Below the pieces are notes generated by a model that did no database searches, was not told the origin of the DNA, and saw nothing but the letters and a program-made list of their open reading frames with translations. DNA of 64,000 nucleotides from Arenibacter aquaticus (GTDB lineage Bacteria > Bacteroidota > Bacteroidia > Flavobacteriales > Flavobacteriaceae). The number at the start of each line of letters is the position of its first letter. The stretch's first letter is position 1. Position numbers and translations under genes: made by a program. Below, piece after piece: positions 1-8,242 of this stretch. The stretch covers positions 108,210 to 172,209 of the forward strand of contig NZ_RQPJ01000021.1 of the NCBI RefSeq assembly GCF_003957295.1, given 5' to 3'.

Positions 1-146
1 ACCTGACGGTTTTGCAGCACATTGCTCTGGTCAACATCAATAATGTTAACATTGGATATCAAAATGGCCGTAGGGCTTACTTTTTCCTTTGATGGTGAAC
101 AGGAAAAGAAGAATACAGCATAAAGAAGTAGACTTGTTTTTTTCAT
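1..146 (-). CDS. Amidohydrolase-like lipoprotein, N-terminal fragment
   Basis: The first 48 codons of a leftward gene are present and the rest lies outside the window. The start is the ATG at 146-144. The protein opens with a short lysine-rich stretch, a hydrophobic core and the lipobox-like FFSC, so it is probably an exported lipoprotein cleaved before the cysteine at residue 15. After a serine/proline linker, the segment ILISNVNIIDVDQSNV resembles the first beta strand of the composite domain found at the start of amidohydrolases (imidazolonepropionase-like). No metal-binding motif is inside the window, so the enzyme class is an inference from this opening alone. Confidence 0.5.
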   Translation of the reverse strand, partial: MKKTSLLLYAVFFFSCSPSKEKVSPTAILISNVNIIDVDQSNVLQNRQ

Positions 147-251
147 TTTATCATAGTTTTAAGTTAAATGATATTTCCAATCACACATTATAAACAGGGT
201 AATGAGCCTTACTGCTATTGCTTGTTTCAAGGCATTTTAATACAAAGACAA

Positions 252-986
252 CTATCTATTTCTTACATAAATCAATTTAAACCTACCCTTGGAATTTTCC
301 CTTTGGTCTACTTCAAAGTTTTTAATAGATTTTATCAAAGGAGTTAGTTTCTGAAAGCCGTAATTTCTTGAATCAAAATTGGGTTGTTTTTTCTGCAATA
401 GACTTCCTACATCCCCAAGAAAGGCCCAGCCATCATCGTCTGCCACATCGGAAATGGTAGAGGCAATAAGTTTAATTTCCTTCTTGGTAATTTTGTCTAC
501 ATCGTCTTTCTTACCACGCTTGCTATCCGTGCTTTCCGAAGTACTTCCTTCGGTTTGGTTTTTAAGGATCTCTATATATATAAATTTGTCACAGGCCACA
601 ATAAAGGGATTGGGGGTTTTCTTTTCCCCTATACCAATAACATTCATCCCTGCTTCCCGCAAACGGGTTGCCAAACGCGTAAAATCGCTATCACTGGATA
701 CAATACAAAAGCCACTTACCTTGTTGGAGTACAAGATGTCCATTGCATCAATGATCATGGCAGAGTCCGTTGCATTTTTACCTGTTGTATAAGCATATTG
801 CTGAATAGGCGTAATGGCGTTTTCCAAAAGGAGATTTTTCCATTTGGATAATTTGGGGTTGGTCCAATCACCATAAATCCTTTTTATAGTGGGGTTCCCG
901 TATTTGGCAATTTCTTCCATCATTTCCTTTACATAGGCCGATGGTATATTGTCACCGTCTATTAATACCGCTAAGTTTACTTCCAT
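252..986 (-). CDS. NYN-domain (PIN-like) ribonuclease with C-terminal LOTUS/OST-HTH domain
   Basis: The 244-residue protein has a NYN (LabA/DUF88-type) fold over residues 1-140. It carries the expected acidic residues: D10 and D12 in IDGDN, D74 in ATDSAM and D99/D101 in SSDSDF. These would bind the metal ion of a PIN-like nuclease. A polar, charged linker (about 141-168) leads to a second domain at about 169-240 with the pattern of the OST-HTH/LOTUS fold (KKEIKLIASTI, then GWAFLGDVGSLLQ). LOTUS domains bind RNA in other proteins. Such NYN-LOTUS proteins are common in bacteria but their substrates are mostly unknown; RNA cleavage or RNA quality control is the likely role. The gene appears to stand alone, with 40 bases between its ATG and the stop of the leftward YdeI-like gene upstream. 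Confidence 0.85.
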   Translation of the reverse strand: MEVNLAVLIDGDNIPSAYVKEMMEEIAKYGNPTIKRIYGDWTNPKLSKWKNLLLENAITPIQQYAYTTGKNATDSAMIIDAMDILYSNKVSGFCIVSSDSDFTRLATRLREAGMNVIGIGEKKTPNPFIVACDKFIYIEILKNQTEGSTSESTDSKRGKKDDVDKITKKEIKLIASTISDVADDDGWAFLGDVGSLLQKKQPNFDSRNYGFQKLTPLIKSIKNFEVDQRENSKGRFKLIYVRNR

Positions 987-1026
987 TTAGTATTTTTTTA
1001 ATTTTTATTATAGCGTAATCCCTTTG

Positions 1027-1599
1027 TCAAGGATAACGCGACTTTATATTTTCTTTGCATAGTTGCACTATTTCACGGATCCGCTTTTGTCTGGTTTCTG
1101 TCCGTTTTGCTTGTTTAAGCCAGTAGAGATAACTCTTTCTGTAACTTCTTGCAAAACCATGGTAATTTTTAAGAGCTTCCGGCTCTTTGTCGAAAGCTTC
1201 TTGTAAATCGTTTGGGATAATCCCATTTTCAACATCATCCAAGGCATTCCAAGATCCGTCTTTTTTCGCCTCTGCAATTTTATCTAGCCCGCTAGTGTGC
1301 ATCTTTCCAGCGGAAATAAGTTCTTGAAGGTGCTTTTTATTCAATTTGCTCCAAGGGCTCTTGGGTTTTCTTGGACAGAAATATTGTCGTCGTTTTCCGT
1401 CCCCAAGACTTTTTACCGTACTATCTATCCATCCATAACAAAGAGCCACTTTTACAGCTTCTTCCCATCTCATACTTTCCTGTTCGTGTGCTACACTGTA
1501 AAAAATTAGGTGAACACCCTTGCTGTTAGCATGATGATCATGAAGCCACGCCCGCCATTCCGTGGGGGTCTTAAAATAGTATTCTTTTATAATTTTCAA
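1027..1599 (-). CDS. YdeI/OmpD-associated family protein
   Basis: This 190-residue protein matches the YdeI/OmpD-associated family, sometimes labelled bacteriocin-protection protein. Typical features are the opening EYYFKTPTEWRAWL, the LCYGWIDSTVKSL motif near residue 55, RRQYFCPRKPKSPWSKLN, and a C-terminal helix pair with RSYRKSYLYWLKQAKRTETR. The biochemical function of the family is not established. The start is a TTG at 1599: an in-frame TAA, which is also the stop of the M1 peptidase gene, lies two codons upstream, and the next methionine is near residue 43, inside the conserved fold. Four bases separate it from the peptidase, so it is probably co-transcribed and translationally coupled. 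Confidence 0.8.
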   Translation of the reverse strand: MKIIKEYYFKTPTEWRAWLHDHHANSKGVHLIFYSVAHEQESMRWEEAVKVALCYGWIDSTVKSLGDGKRRQYFCPRKPKSPWSKLNKKHLQELISAGKMHTSGLDKIAEAKKDGSWNALDDVENGIIPNDLQEAFDKEPEALKNYHGFARSYRKSYLYWLKQAKRTETRQKRIREIVQLCKENIKSRYP

Positions 1600-1602
1600 A
1601 AA

Positions 1603-3225
1603 TTATTTTTTTGCAACCTCTATATAAAAGTTCCTGTCAACCACTACAGACTGTACATCTTTTTGGTAGGTGTTTTTTTTCCAGTCCAAATTGGGGTAAA
1701 TCCATTCCTCGCTACCATTCACCATTATTTTCAGTGGCATATCAAAACCACTCACAATATTGCTATAACGGTAATGCAGCTGTTGTCCTTCAATTTTATA
1801 TTCAAATATAGGCAATTGGGCATTACGCAAATACTGGTCAAAAAATTGGGTAAGGTCAATACCGGATTGCTCACTAATATAGTCCTCTATTTCTTGAGTG
1901 GTCACCGTTTTATGATAAAATTCACTATTAAGCCCTCTTAGTATGCTACGCCATTTATCATCATCGTCTATAAGTTGCCTAAGGGTATGTAGCATATTGG
2001 CACCTTTGGAATACATGTCCCCAGATCCCTCCTTGTTTACATTATAGGTGCCTATTATTGGTGTATTGTTTTTTATATTGCTTCGGGTCCCTATAACATA
2101 ATCTGCAGAGGCCTTTTTTCCGTAATGATAATCCAGATAAAGGTTTTCCGAATAGGCGGTAAAACTTTCATGTATCCACATATCAGCTATATCCTTATAG
2201 GTGATGTTATTGGCAAACCACTCATGGCCAGATTCATGGATAATAATAAAATCAAATTTTAGCCCCCAACCGGTGTCGGACAAATCCCGGCCCAGATACC
2301 CGTTCATATATTTGTTTCCATAGGTTACAGAGCTTTGGTGTTCCATGCCAAGATAGGGAACTTCAACCAATTTAAATCCATCCTCATAAAAAGGATAGGG
2401 GCCAAACCAATGTTCAAAGGCTTCCATCATCAAAGGAGCTTGTTTAAATTGTTTTTCTGCCTTTTCCTTATTGTCCCTTAGCACGTAGTAGTCCATGCTT
2501 AGCTTTCCCTTTTCTCCTGGATAGGTCTCCCCAAAGTGTACGTAGTCACCCATGTTTATGTTAACTCCGTAGTTGTTTATTGGATTGTCTACATACCAAT
2601 GATAGGTTCTGGTATCCTGATGATCCTCTATTTTTTTTAACCTACCGTTAGACACGTCCATGAGATCTTTTGGAGTAGTAATACTAATGGCCATGCTATC
2701 TACCTCATCATACATATGGTCCTTGTTGGGCCACCATATGCTGGCCCCTAAACCTTGACAGGAGGTCGCTACAAAGTGTTTGCCGTTGTCATCCTTTTTC
2801 CATGAAAAACCACCATCCCATGGTGCGCGGACCGCCTCTTTAGGGTGTCCGGAATAATAAACAACCACCTCATTGGTCGCTCCAACTTGTTGCTTTTTTT
2901 TTAAATTGATGAAATGGGCATTTCCGTTGGAATCTACTGTTAAGGACTGCCCATCCTGAGTAACTTTCTCGATCTTTAAAGGGGGTTGAAGATCTACTTG
3001 AAGTCGCTGATGGGGGCTTAAAACCGTATAGCGAATGGTATTACTTCCAGAAATATACTTTTTATCTGGTTCTACTTCCACCTTTAAATGATAAAAATTG
3101 AGATCCCACCAAGATCGCTCCGGGGTAATACTGCCGCGAAGGGTATCCTGTTCTGTAAATGTTTGTTCTTGTCCATAAGAGCTAAACCCTATGGTTAAAA
3201 GTAATACTGCAATTTTTTTTTTCAT
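1603..3225 (-). CDS. M1 family zinc metallopeptidase, exported
   Basis: The product is 540 residues when started at the ATG at 3225, which gives a normal signal peptide (MKKKIAVLLLTIGFSSYGQ). An open TTG seven codons earlier is less likely. The catalytic site is the gluzincin pattern HESGH at residues 330-334, with the third zinc ligand at E353 (HExxH-x18-E). Upstream of it is YLGMEHQSS, corresponding to the GxMEN exopeptidase motif. The N-terminal beta domain of M1 enzymes is present, but the protein is shorter than full aminopeptidase N because it lacks the long helical C-terminal domain. It should act in the periplasm or at the surface, removing N-terminal residues from peptides. It lies 56 bases downstream of an M28 peptidase gene, so the two probably cooperate in peptide degradation. 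Confidence 0.9.
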   Translation of the reverse strand: MKKKIAVLLLTIGFSSYGQEQTFTEQDTLRGSITPERSWWDLNFYHLKVEVEPDKKYISGSNTIRYTVLSPHQRLQVDLQPPLKIEKVTQDGQSLTVDSNGNAHFINLKKKQQVGATNEVVVYYSGHPKEAVRAPWDGGFSWKKDDNGKHFVATSCQGLGASIWWPNKDHMYDEVDSMAISITTPKDLMDVSNGRLKKIEDHQDTRTYHWYVDNPINNYGVNINMGDYVHFGETYPGEKGKLSMDYYVLRDNKEKAEKQFKQAPLMMEAFEHWFGPYPFYEDGFKLVEVPYLGMEHQSSVTYGNKYMNGYLGRDLSDTGWGLKFDFIIIHESGHEWFANNITYKDIADMWIHESFTAYSENLYLDYHYGKKASADYVIGTRSNIKNNTPIIGTYNVNKEGSGDMYSKGANMLHTLRQLIDDDDKWRSILRGLNSEFYHKTVTTQEIEDYISEQSGIDLTQFFDQYLRNAQLPIFEYKIEGQQLHYRYSNIVSGFDMPLKIMVNGSEEWIYPNLDWKKNTYQKDVQSVVVDRNFYIEVAKK

Positions 3226-3281
3226 TTTTTTAGATGAATTTATCAATTAGTGTTATTGGCGATTTTATATTTTTTCCATGT

Positions 3282-4613
3282 TTACCTTATAATTTTGTTC
3301 GGAAACCTAACCGGGCTTTCAAAGCCATTGGCTCCTACGGCGGTAATCCCAAAAAAGAAATTGTCTATGACTACGCCTTCCAAGGTAAAATCAGTTACAT
3401 TTCCAACATAACGGCTATGGTCCCAAGTAGGGGAAGTGGTATCTCTCCAGTATATCTTATAGCCTACTGCGTTGGGAACCTTGCTCCATTCAAATTTTGC
3501 GGAAGGAGCCACAATACCTCCTATTGCCAATTCTTTGGGAGCTGGTGGCGCCCAAGCCAAGGAGGCTAAATTGATGGCATTGACCGCTGTTAATTTTTTG
3601 GCGTAATCAAAATTTACATGCTCCAGGACATCCCCGTAAGATATGCCATTTTCTATACGGATATCCTGGTGTTGCTGGGTGTAATTTTCGTGGGCTTCCA
3701 TAATTCTAATACCTGCGAACCCTAAGTCGTTGAACGGTCTATGGTGCCCTCCTCTTCCAAAACGATCCAACCTATAGATCATCATGGGGTTCATCTCTGG
3801 CATATAGGTTTTTACGTTTTTGTGCACATAACGTGCCAATTGACGGGAAATACCATCTACCTCCCCTCCATAAAACCTACGCATATTACGTTCATTCTCC
3901 GTTTCGGTCGGCGGTACGGGTTCCGAAAAGATCCTAAAATCAGTGTTACTGATAATTCCGTCCACACCTTTTATATTGCCAATCATGTCGTTATTGAAAA
4001 CTCCAATTATATCCCATCCCTTCTCCTTGGCGTACTTGGCCATTCCTTTTCCGCCAAAGAGCCCTTGTTCTTCCCCGGAAAGCCCTAAGTATACAATGCT
4101 ATTGTCAAATTTGTATTTTGAGAGTACGCGGGCTGCCTCCAAGGTTCCGGCCATTCCGCTGGCATTATCGTTGGCGCCTGGTGAGTCAGAGGTGTAATCA
4201 TTGGAAGCACTGACCCGTGAATCTATATCCCCGCTCATAATAATATAACGATCAGGGTATTTTTCACCTCTCTGTATAGCTACCACATTAACAATCCAAA
4301 CATCCTTGGTAATCCGTGGGTTTGCACCTTTTTCTACAAAGTTCTTCTGATAGGATACTTCCAGACAATCATTGCAGTCCTTGGATATTGTGCTGAATTC
4401 ACTTTTAATCCACCTTCTTGCGGCACCAATCCCCCTGCTGCTCGATACCGTATCACTTAGGGTATGCCTGGTACCAAAATCTACTAGGGTGCTAATATCT
4501 TTTTTTATGCGTTCGGCCGAAATATCATCTATTATATCATAGATGCGGGGGTCTGTTTGGGACATAGCCAAGGTAGTGAAAAGTAAAATAAAGGGAGTAA
4601 ATAACTTGTGCAT
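3282..4613 (-). CDS. M28 family metallopeptidase with C-terminal Fn3-like domain, exported
   Basis: The 443-residue protein begins with a signal peptide (MHKLFTPFILLFTTLAMSQ). The peptidase domain (about 35-345) shows most M28 dinuclear-zinc residues: D131 in DIDSR, the bridging D149 in PGANDNASG, the E181-E182 pair in SGEEQG, D209 in FNNDMIG, and histidines at 290, 291, 308 and 315. The position that is normally the first histidine ligand (HxD) is D129 instead. Residues about 355-443 form a beta-rich fibronectin type III-like module. It probably acts as a secreted aminopeptidase. The gene is followed by the M1 peptidase gene on the same strand. Confidence 0.88.
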   Translation of the reverse strand: MHKLFTPFILLFTTLAMSQTDPRIYDIIDDISAERIKKDISTLVDFGTRHTLSDTVSSSRGIGAARRWIKSEFSTISKDCNDCLEVSYQKNFVEKGANPRITKDVWIVNVVAIQRGEKYPDRYIIMSGDIDSRVSASNDYTSDSPGANDNASGMAGTLEAARVLSKYKFDNSIVYLGLSGEEQGLFGGKGMAKYAKEKGWDIIGVFNNDMIGNIKGVDGIISNTDFRIFSEPVPPTETENERNMRRFYGGEVDGISRQLARYVHKNVKTYMPEMNPMMIYRLDRFGRGGHHRPFNDLGFAGIRIMEAHENYTQQHQDIRIENGISYGDVLEHVNFDYAKKLTAVNAINLASLAWAPPAPKELAIGGIVAPSAKFEWSKVPNAVGYKIYWRDTTSPTWDHSRYVGNVTDFTLEGVVIDNFFFGITAVGANGFESPVRFPNKIIR

Positions 4614-4670
4614 AGGATGTTTGTTTTCTTTAAAAATGTATTTTAATCAACAGATAGAATATCTAAAATA

Positions 4671-5837
4671 TTAGTTATGTGTCTTGCCAAATAATACAGC
4701 GGTTCCCAATACGGGACCAATGGACAACAAGGTAAAAATAAGGATTGGATCCAAGAAATTAAGGGCATAAGTTAGCAGTTGTATGCTCATAATGCTTATG
4801 CTAAAACCTAGACAATTTACCAGGGTGAGTGCAGTACCTTTTAATTGAACGGGAACAGAATTGGCCACCATGGTGGAAAACTGAGGCGAATCGGAGGCTA
4901 CGAATACCCCCCACAGGCAAAACAATAATAGAAATATGCCGGTGGGTAACATAAAAAATAGGGGGGAGGCAAGGCACAGCCCTCCTGATAGGATTAAGGA
5001 GGTAAGGGCTACATTTTTACTGCCCCAACTAAGGGCCATATGCCCTCCAACAGCACATGAAATACCACCAAGACCAATTATAGCGAATGTCCATAATGAA
5101 ATAGGAATATGGGCATGATGTGCCTCATTAAAGGTTTTTAACGCCAAAGGTATAAAGGCCCAAAAGGCATACAGTTCCCACATATGGCCAAAATACCCCA
5201 TTGCTGCCTTTCTGAAATTACTAAGGCGGAATAGCCTAAACCCAGATCGCAACATCAAAACTGTACTTGCTTTTCTATAGGGGCCATCGGGGACCAAAAA
5301 ATAAAGCATGCTCCCACCCATCAGCGCCATTAGGGAGGTGGTTATAACCACTATAGTGTAGTTTTCCCCCAAATCCATTCCCTTTAGTAAATGGGGAAAG
5401 GAGGTTCCCAACACCAAGGCACCCACCAAATATCCCAAGGCCTTGCCCAACCCTTTTTCAAAATAGTCGGCAGCGATTTTCATTCCCACAGGATAAATTC
5501 CCGCCAGAAAAAAACCAGTGCCCAATCTGGCCAAAAGGATAAGCCATTTGGAAGGGCTCTCACACAGTAGCATGCCGTTACATACAGCAGCCAAAAGGGA
5601 ACAGACTAGAAAGACCTTGGAAGGGGAAAACCTATCCGCAATCATAAGAAGGGCAAAAACAAATGTTCCCAGGATAAAGCCCAATTGAACGGAAGACAAT
5701 ACATAGCCCATAATTTCGGGGCCCAGACCTGTTTTTGACACCAGCTCATCAATTACCGCGTTGCCTGCAAACCACAGGGATGTACAACCAAATTGTGATA
5801 GAATAATGATAGGCAGTATGTAGGACTTCTGTTTCAA
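4671..5837 (-). CDS. MFS transporter
   Basis: This 388-residue, very hydrophobic protein has about twelve predicted membrane helices in two halves, joined by a basic loop near residue 195 (SNFRKAAMGYFGHMW). The first helix hairpin and the RLGTGFFLAGIYPVGMKIAADYF segment are typical of major facilitator carriers. The substrate cannot be told; the architecture resembles the NimT/CynX-like and YbfB-like groups. The start is TTG at 5837. The frame is open upstream to 5873 but contains no ATG, and the next methionine falls after the first helix. Fifty-seven bases separate it from the M28 peptidase gene; peptide or amino acid uptake is possible but unproven. Confidence 0.8.
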   Translation of the reverse strand: MKQKSYILPIIILSQFGCTSLWFAGNAVIDELVSKTGLGPEIMGYVLSSVQLGFILGTFVFALLMIADRFSPSKVFLVCSLLAAVCNGMLLCESPSKWLILLARLGTGFFLAGIYPVGMKIAADYFEKGLGKALGYLVGALVLGTSFPHLLKGMDLGENYTIVVITTSLMALMGGSMLYFLVPDGPYRKASTVLMLRSGFRLFRLSNFRKAAMGYFGHMWELYAFWAFIPLALKTFNEAHHAHIPISLWTFAIIGLGGISCAVGGHMALSWGSKNVALTSLILSGGLCLASPLFFMLPTGIFLLLFCLWGVFVASDSPQFSTMVANSVPVQLKGTALTLVNCLGFSISIMSIQLLTYALNFLDPILIFTLLSIGPVLGTAVLFGKTHN

Positions 5838-5931
5838 TGTCAGGGATTGGTCGTAAAAGGCACTAAAATATTACCTAGCACTTTAAATTGTAAGCTTTTT
5901 ACTATACAATGCTTGCTTTTAAAACATTCTG

Positions 5932-8139
5932 TTAGCGCGTAAACCTATCTAACAGATTCCTAACATTTTTAATGCTATCAACATAATATCTGGCTTGGGT
6001 CTTTTGGCGGCCTACTTTAACCGTTATGGACGTTTCGGGTAATTCTTGAAACATAAATTCATCGGTCCAATCGTCCCCAATAGCAAATACAAAATCATAT
6101 TCCTTTTCGGAAAATACGCGCATTGCGGCACGTCCTTTGTTTACGTTGCTACTTTTTATTTCTATAACCTTATTTCCGTTAAGAACGCTAAGATCATCAT
6201 TGGCAATAAGGCTAGTGAGCACGGTATTGAGTTCGGTAGCCCGTTTTTTACCAAAATCGGGATCGGTTTTCCTATAGTGCCATGCCAAGGAATAATTTTT
6301 TTCCTCAATAAAACTTCCAGGGGTCCTATCCACAAAAGAATCCAACACCGGGTGAATTTTCTCCATCCAATCTTTTTTTACATTTTCCAACATTCTAAAT
6401 TCTTCCCCATTTTCTGAGATCCACACGCCATGCTCAACGATCATATTGTATTTTTTGGGTAAAAACCACTTGGTAAAGGTTTCTTTATCCCTACCACTTA
6501 TTAAATACATATCTGTATTTTCCTGTGCCGCCAAACGGTCTAAAAGAGCATACATTTCTTCGTCTGGGTTAGCCTTTTGCGGATCTCCATGAAAACCTGC
6601 CAAGGTGCCGTCATAATCTATAAATAATAGTCTTTTACTTGAGTTTTCGTAGGATTCTGTGACTTTCTGGATTAAATCGCTCGATAATCTACGCGATTTA
6701 TAGGAATGATCTTTTTGTTTTTGAAGCTGTAAGGAGGTCATAAAGTCATTGGCCCATTTCTCCACATTATAGCGCTCCAATCTTTTTTGTAAAATGGAAT
6801 TTCTGGCCTGCTGTTCCTCAAGGGGCATATTTATTGCCTCGTATAGGGCATCTGCCGTTTGTTCAAAATTATTGGGGTTAATGAGAAGGGATTCGTTCAT
6901 TTCATTTGCCGAACCGGCCATTTCACTAAGAATAAGTACCCCTGTCTGATCTGTTCTTGTGGCAATATATTCTTTGGCAACCAGGTTCATCCCATCACGG
7001 ATTGGTGTCAACCAAGCTATATCACTGGAGGTATAGAGGTCAATAAGGTTTTCAAAGGGCATGGAGCGATAAAAATACCATATTGGTGTCCAGCTTACCG
7101 TAGAAAATTCTCCGTTGATCCTTCCTACCAATTCATCAATTTCCTTTTTTAATAATTGATATTGGGGCACGTTGGATCGGGAGGGTACTGCCAATATAAT
7201 AAGCCTTACCTTTTCTTTGTATTGTGGGTATTTGTTTAAGAAGTACTCAAAGGCATATAGGCGTTTGGCTATTCCTTTAGAATAGTCTAACCGGTCTATG
7301 GAAAGCAAGAATTTGGCATCAGGTGCCGACTCTTTGTGCATATCCAACCGTCGTTGTAGTTCTGAACGCTGCTCAGGTCCTTTTTGGTCATGCTCCTTGG
7401 CAGCCTCATTAAACTTTTTATAATCGATCCCCATAGGGAAAGAGTCTACCTTAATAATACGGTCTTCCAGGTTAATTTCATTAAAGCTAACCTCCAATCC
7501 CAATAATCGCCTTACCGAGCTTAAAAAGTGTCTTTCATAATCATAGGTGTGAAACCCTATTAAATCGGACCCCAGCAACCCCATTAGGATTTCCTTACGC
7601 CAAGGCAAAATTCTAAATATTTCATAGGAGGGAAAGGGAATGTGCAAAAAGAAACCTATGGAAATGTTGGGTCGTTTTTCCCGCACCATTTGAGGTACCA
7701 GCATAAGTTGATAGTCATGTACCCAAATGGTGTCATTGTCATCGGCCTCTTCCAGTATGGCATCTGCAAATTTCTGGTTAACAGACCTGTAGACGTTCCA
7801 GCTATCCAATTCAAATTCGGAATACTGCAAAAAATAGTGAAACAGTGGCCATATGGTCCTATTGCTAAAGCCATAGTAAAAGCCGTCTACTTCCTCTGCC
7901 GTTAGGTTAACTTTGGAGGATCCGTGTTTTGCCAAAGCCTTATCTATATCTGGAGATAATTCCTCAGGAATTTCTTCATCAGTTAGGCCGCTCCATCCAA
8001 TCCAAAGGCTGTCCCCACCAGTATGAACCGATTTCATTCCAGTGGCCAGGCCCCCAACACTTGGTATTGCCGTTATGTTTCCTTTGTCAATTTGTAATTG
8101 TACAGGTAGTCTATTTGAGATTATGATAGTTTTGGACAT
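5932..8139 (-). CDS. Bifunctional trehalose-6-phosphate synthase/phosphatase
   Basis: The 735-residue protein fuses both steps of the OtsAB trehalose pathway. Residues 1 to about 475 are a GT20 trehalose-6-phosphate synthase, joining UDP-glucose and glucose-6-phosphate. Recognisable elements are GWSGL, WVHDYQLMLVPQMV, GFFLHIPFPSYEIF, RLDYSKGI and PIRDGMNLVAKEY. From about 495 to 730 is a HAD-type phosphatase with DYDGT (nucleophile D508, acid/base D510), SGRD, and the late metal motif GDDWTDEFMF. The product would be trehalose, an osmoprotectant, made in the cytoplasm. It faces a divergent GH15 gene across 103 bases, a pairing that suggests joint control. No key residue looks missing. Confidence 0.95.
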   Translation of the reverse strand: MSKTIIISNRLPVQLQIDKGNITAIPSVGGLATGMKSVHTGGDSLWIGWSGLTDEEIPEELSPDIDKALAKHGSSKVNLTAEEVDGFYYGFSNRTIWPLFHYFLQYSEFELDSWNVYRSVNQKFADAILEEADDNDTIWVHDYQLMLVPQMVREKRPNISIGFFLHIPFPSYEIFRILPWRKEILMGLLGSDLIGFHTYDYERHFLSSVRRLLGLEVSFNEINLEDRIIKVDSFPMGIDYKKFNEAAKEHDQKGPEQRSELQRRLDMHKESAPDAKFLLSIDRLDYSKGIAKRLYAFEYFLNKYPQYKEKVRLIILAVPSRSNVPQYQLLKKEIDELVGRINGEFSTVSWTPIWYFYRSMPFENLIDLYTSSDIAWLTPIRDGMNLVAKEYIATRTDQTGVLILSEMAGSANEMNESLLINPNNFEQTADALYEAINMPLEEQQARNSILQKRLERYNVEKWANDFMTSLQLQKQKDHSYKSRRLSSDLIQKVTESYENSSKRLLFIDYDGTLAGFHGDPQKANPDEEMYALLDRLAAQENTDMYLISGRDKETFTKWFLPKKYNMIVEHGVWISENGEEFRMLENVKKDWMEKIHPVLDSFVDRTPGSFIEEKNYSLAWHYRKTDPDFGKKRATELNTVLTSLIANDDLSVLNGNKVIEIKSSNVNKGRAAMRVFSEKEYDFVFAIGDDWTDEFMFQELPETSITVKVGRQKTQARYYVDSIKNVRNLLDRFTR

Positions 8140-8147
8140 AAATTAAC

Positions 8148-8176
8148 TTATTAAGATACTATTGGTAGTAATTTTG
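8148..8176 (+). promoter_or_regulatory. Possible promoter of the GH15 gene
   Basis: TAATTTTG at 8169-8176 fits the Bacteroidetes -7 consensus TAnnTTTG. TTA at 8148-8150 lies 18 bases upstream, where TTG is expected. The ATG of the GH15 gene is about 67 bases downstream. The weak -33 element keeps the confidence low. Confidence 0.35.
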
Positions 8177-8242
8177 CTTAAATTTCGGTAAAATCGAGGG
8201 TAAAACCAACTAATAAAAGTTTTTTAAAGCATAAAATTAAGT

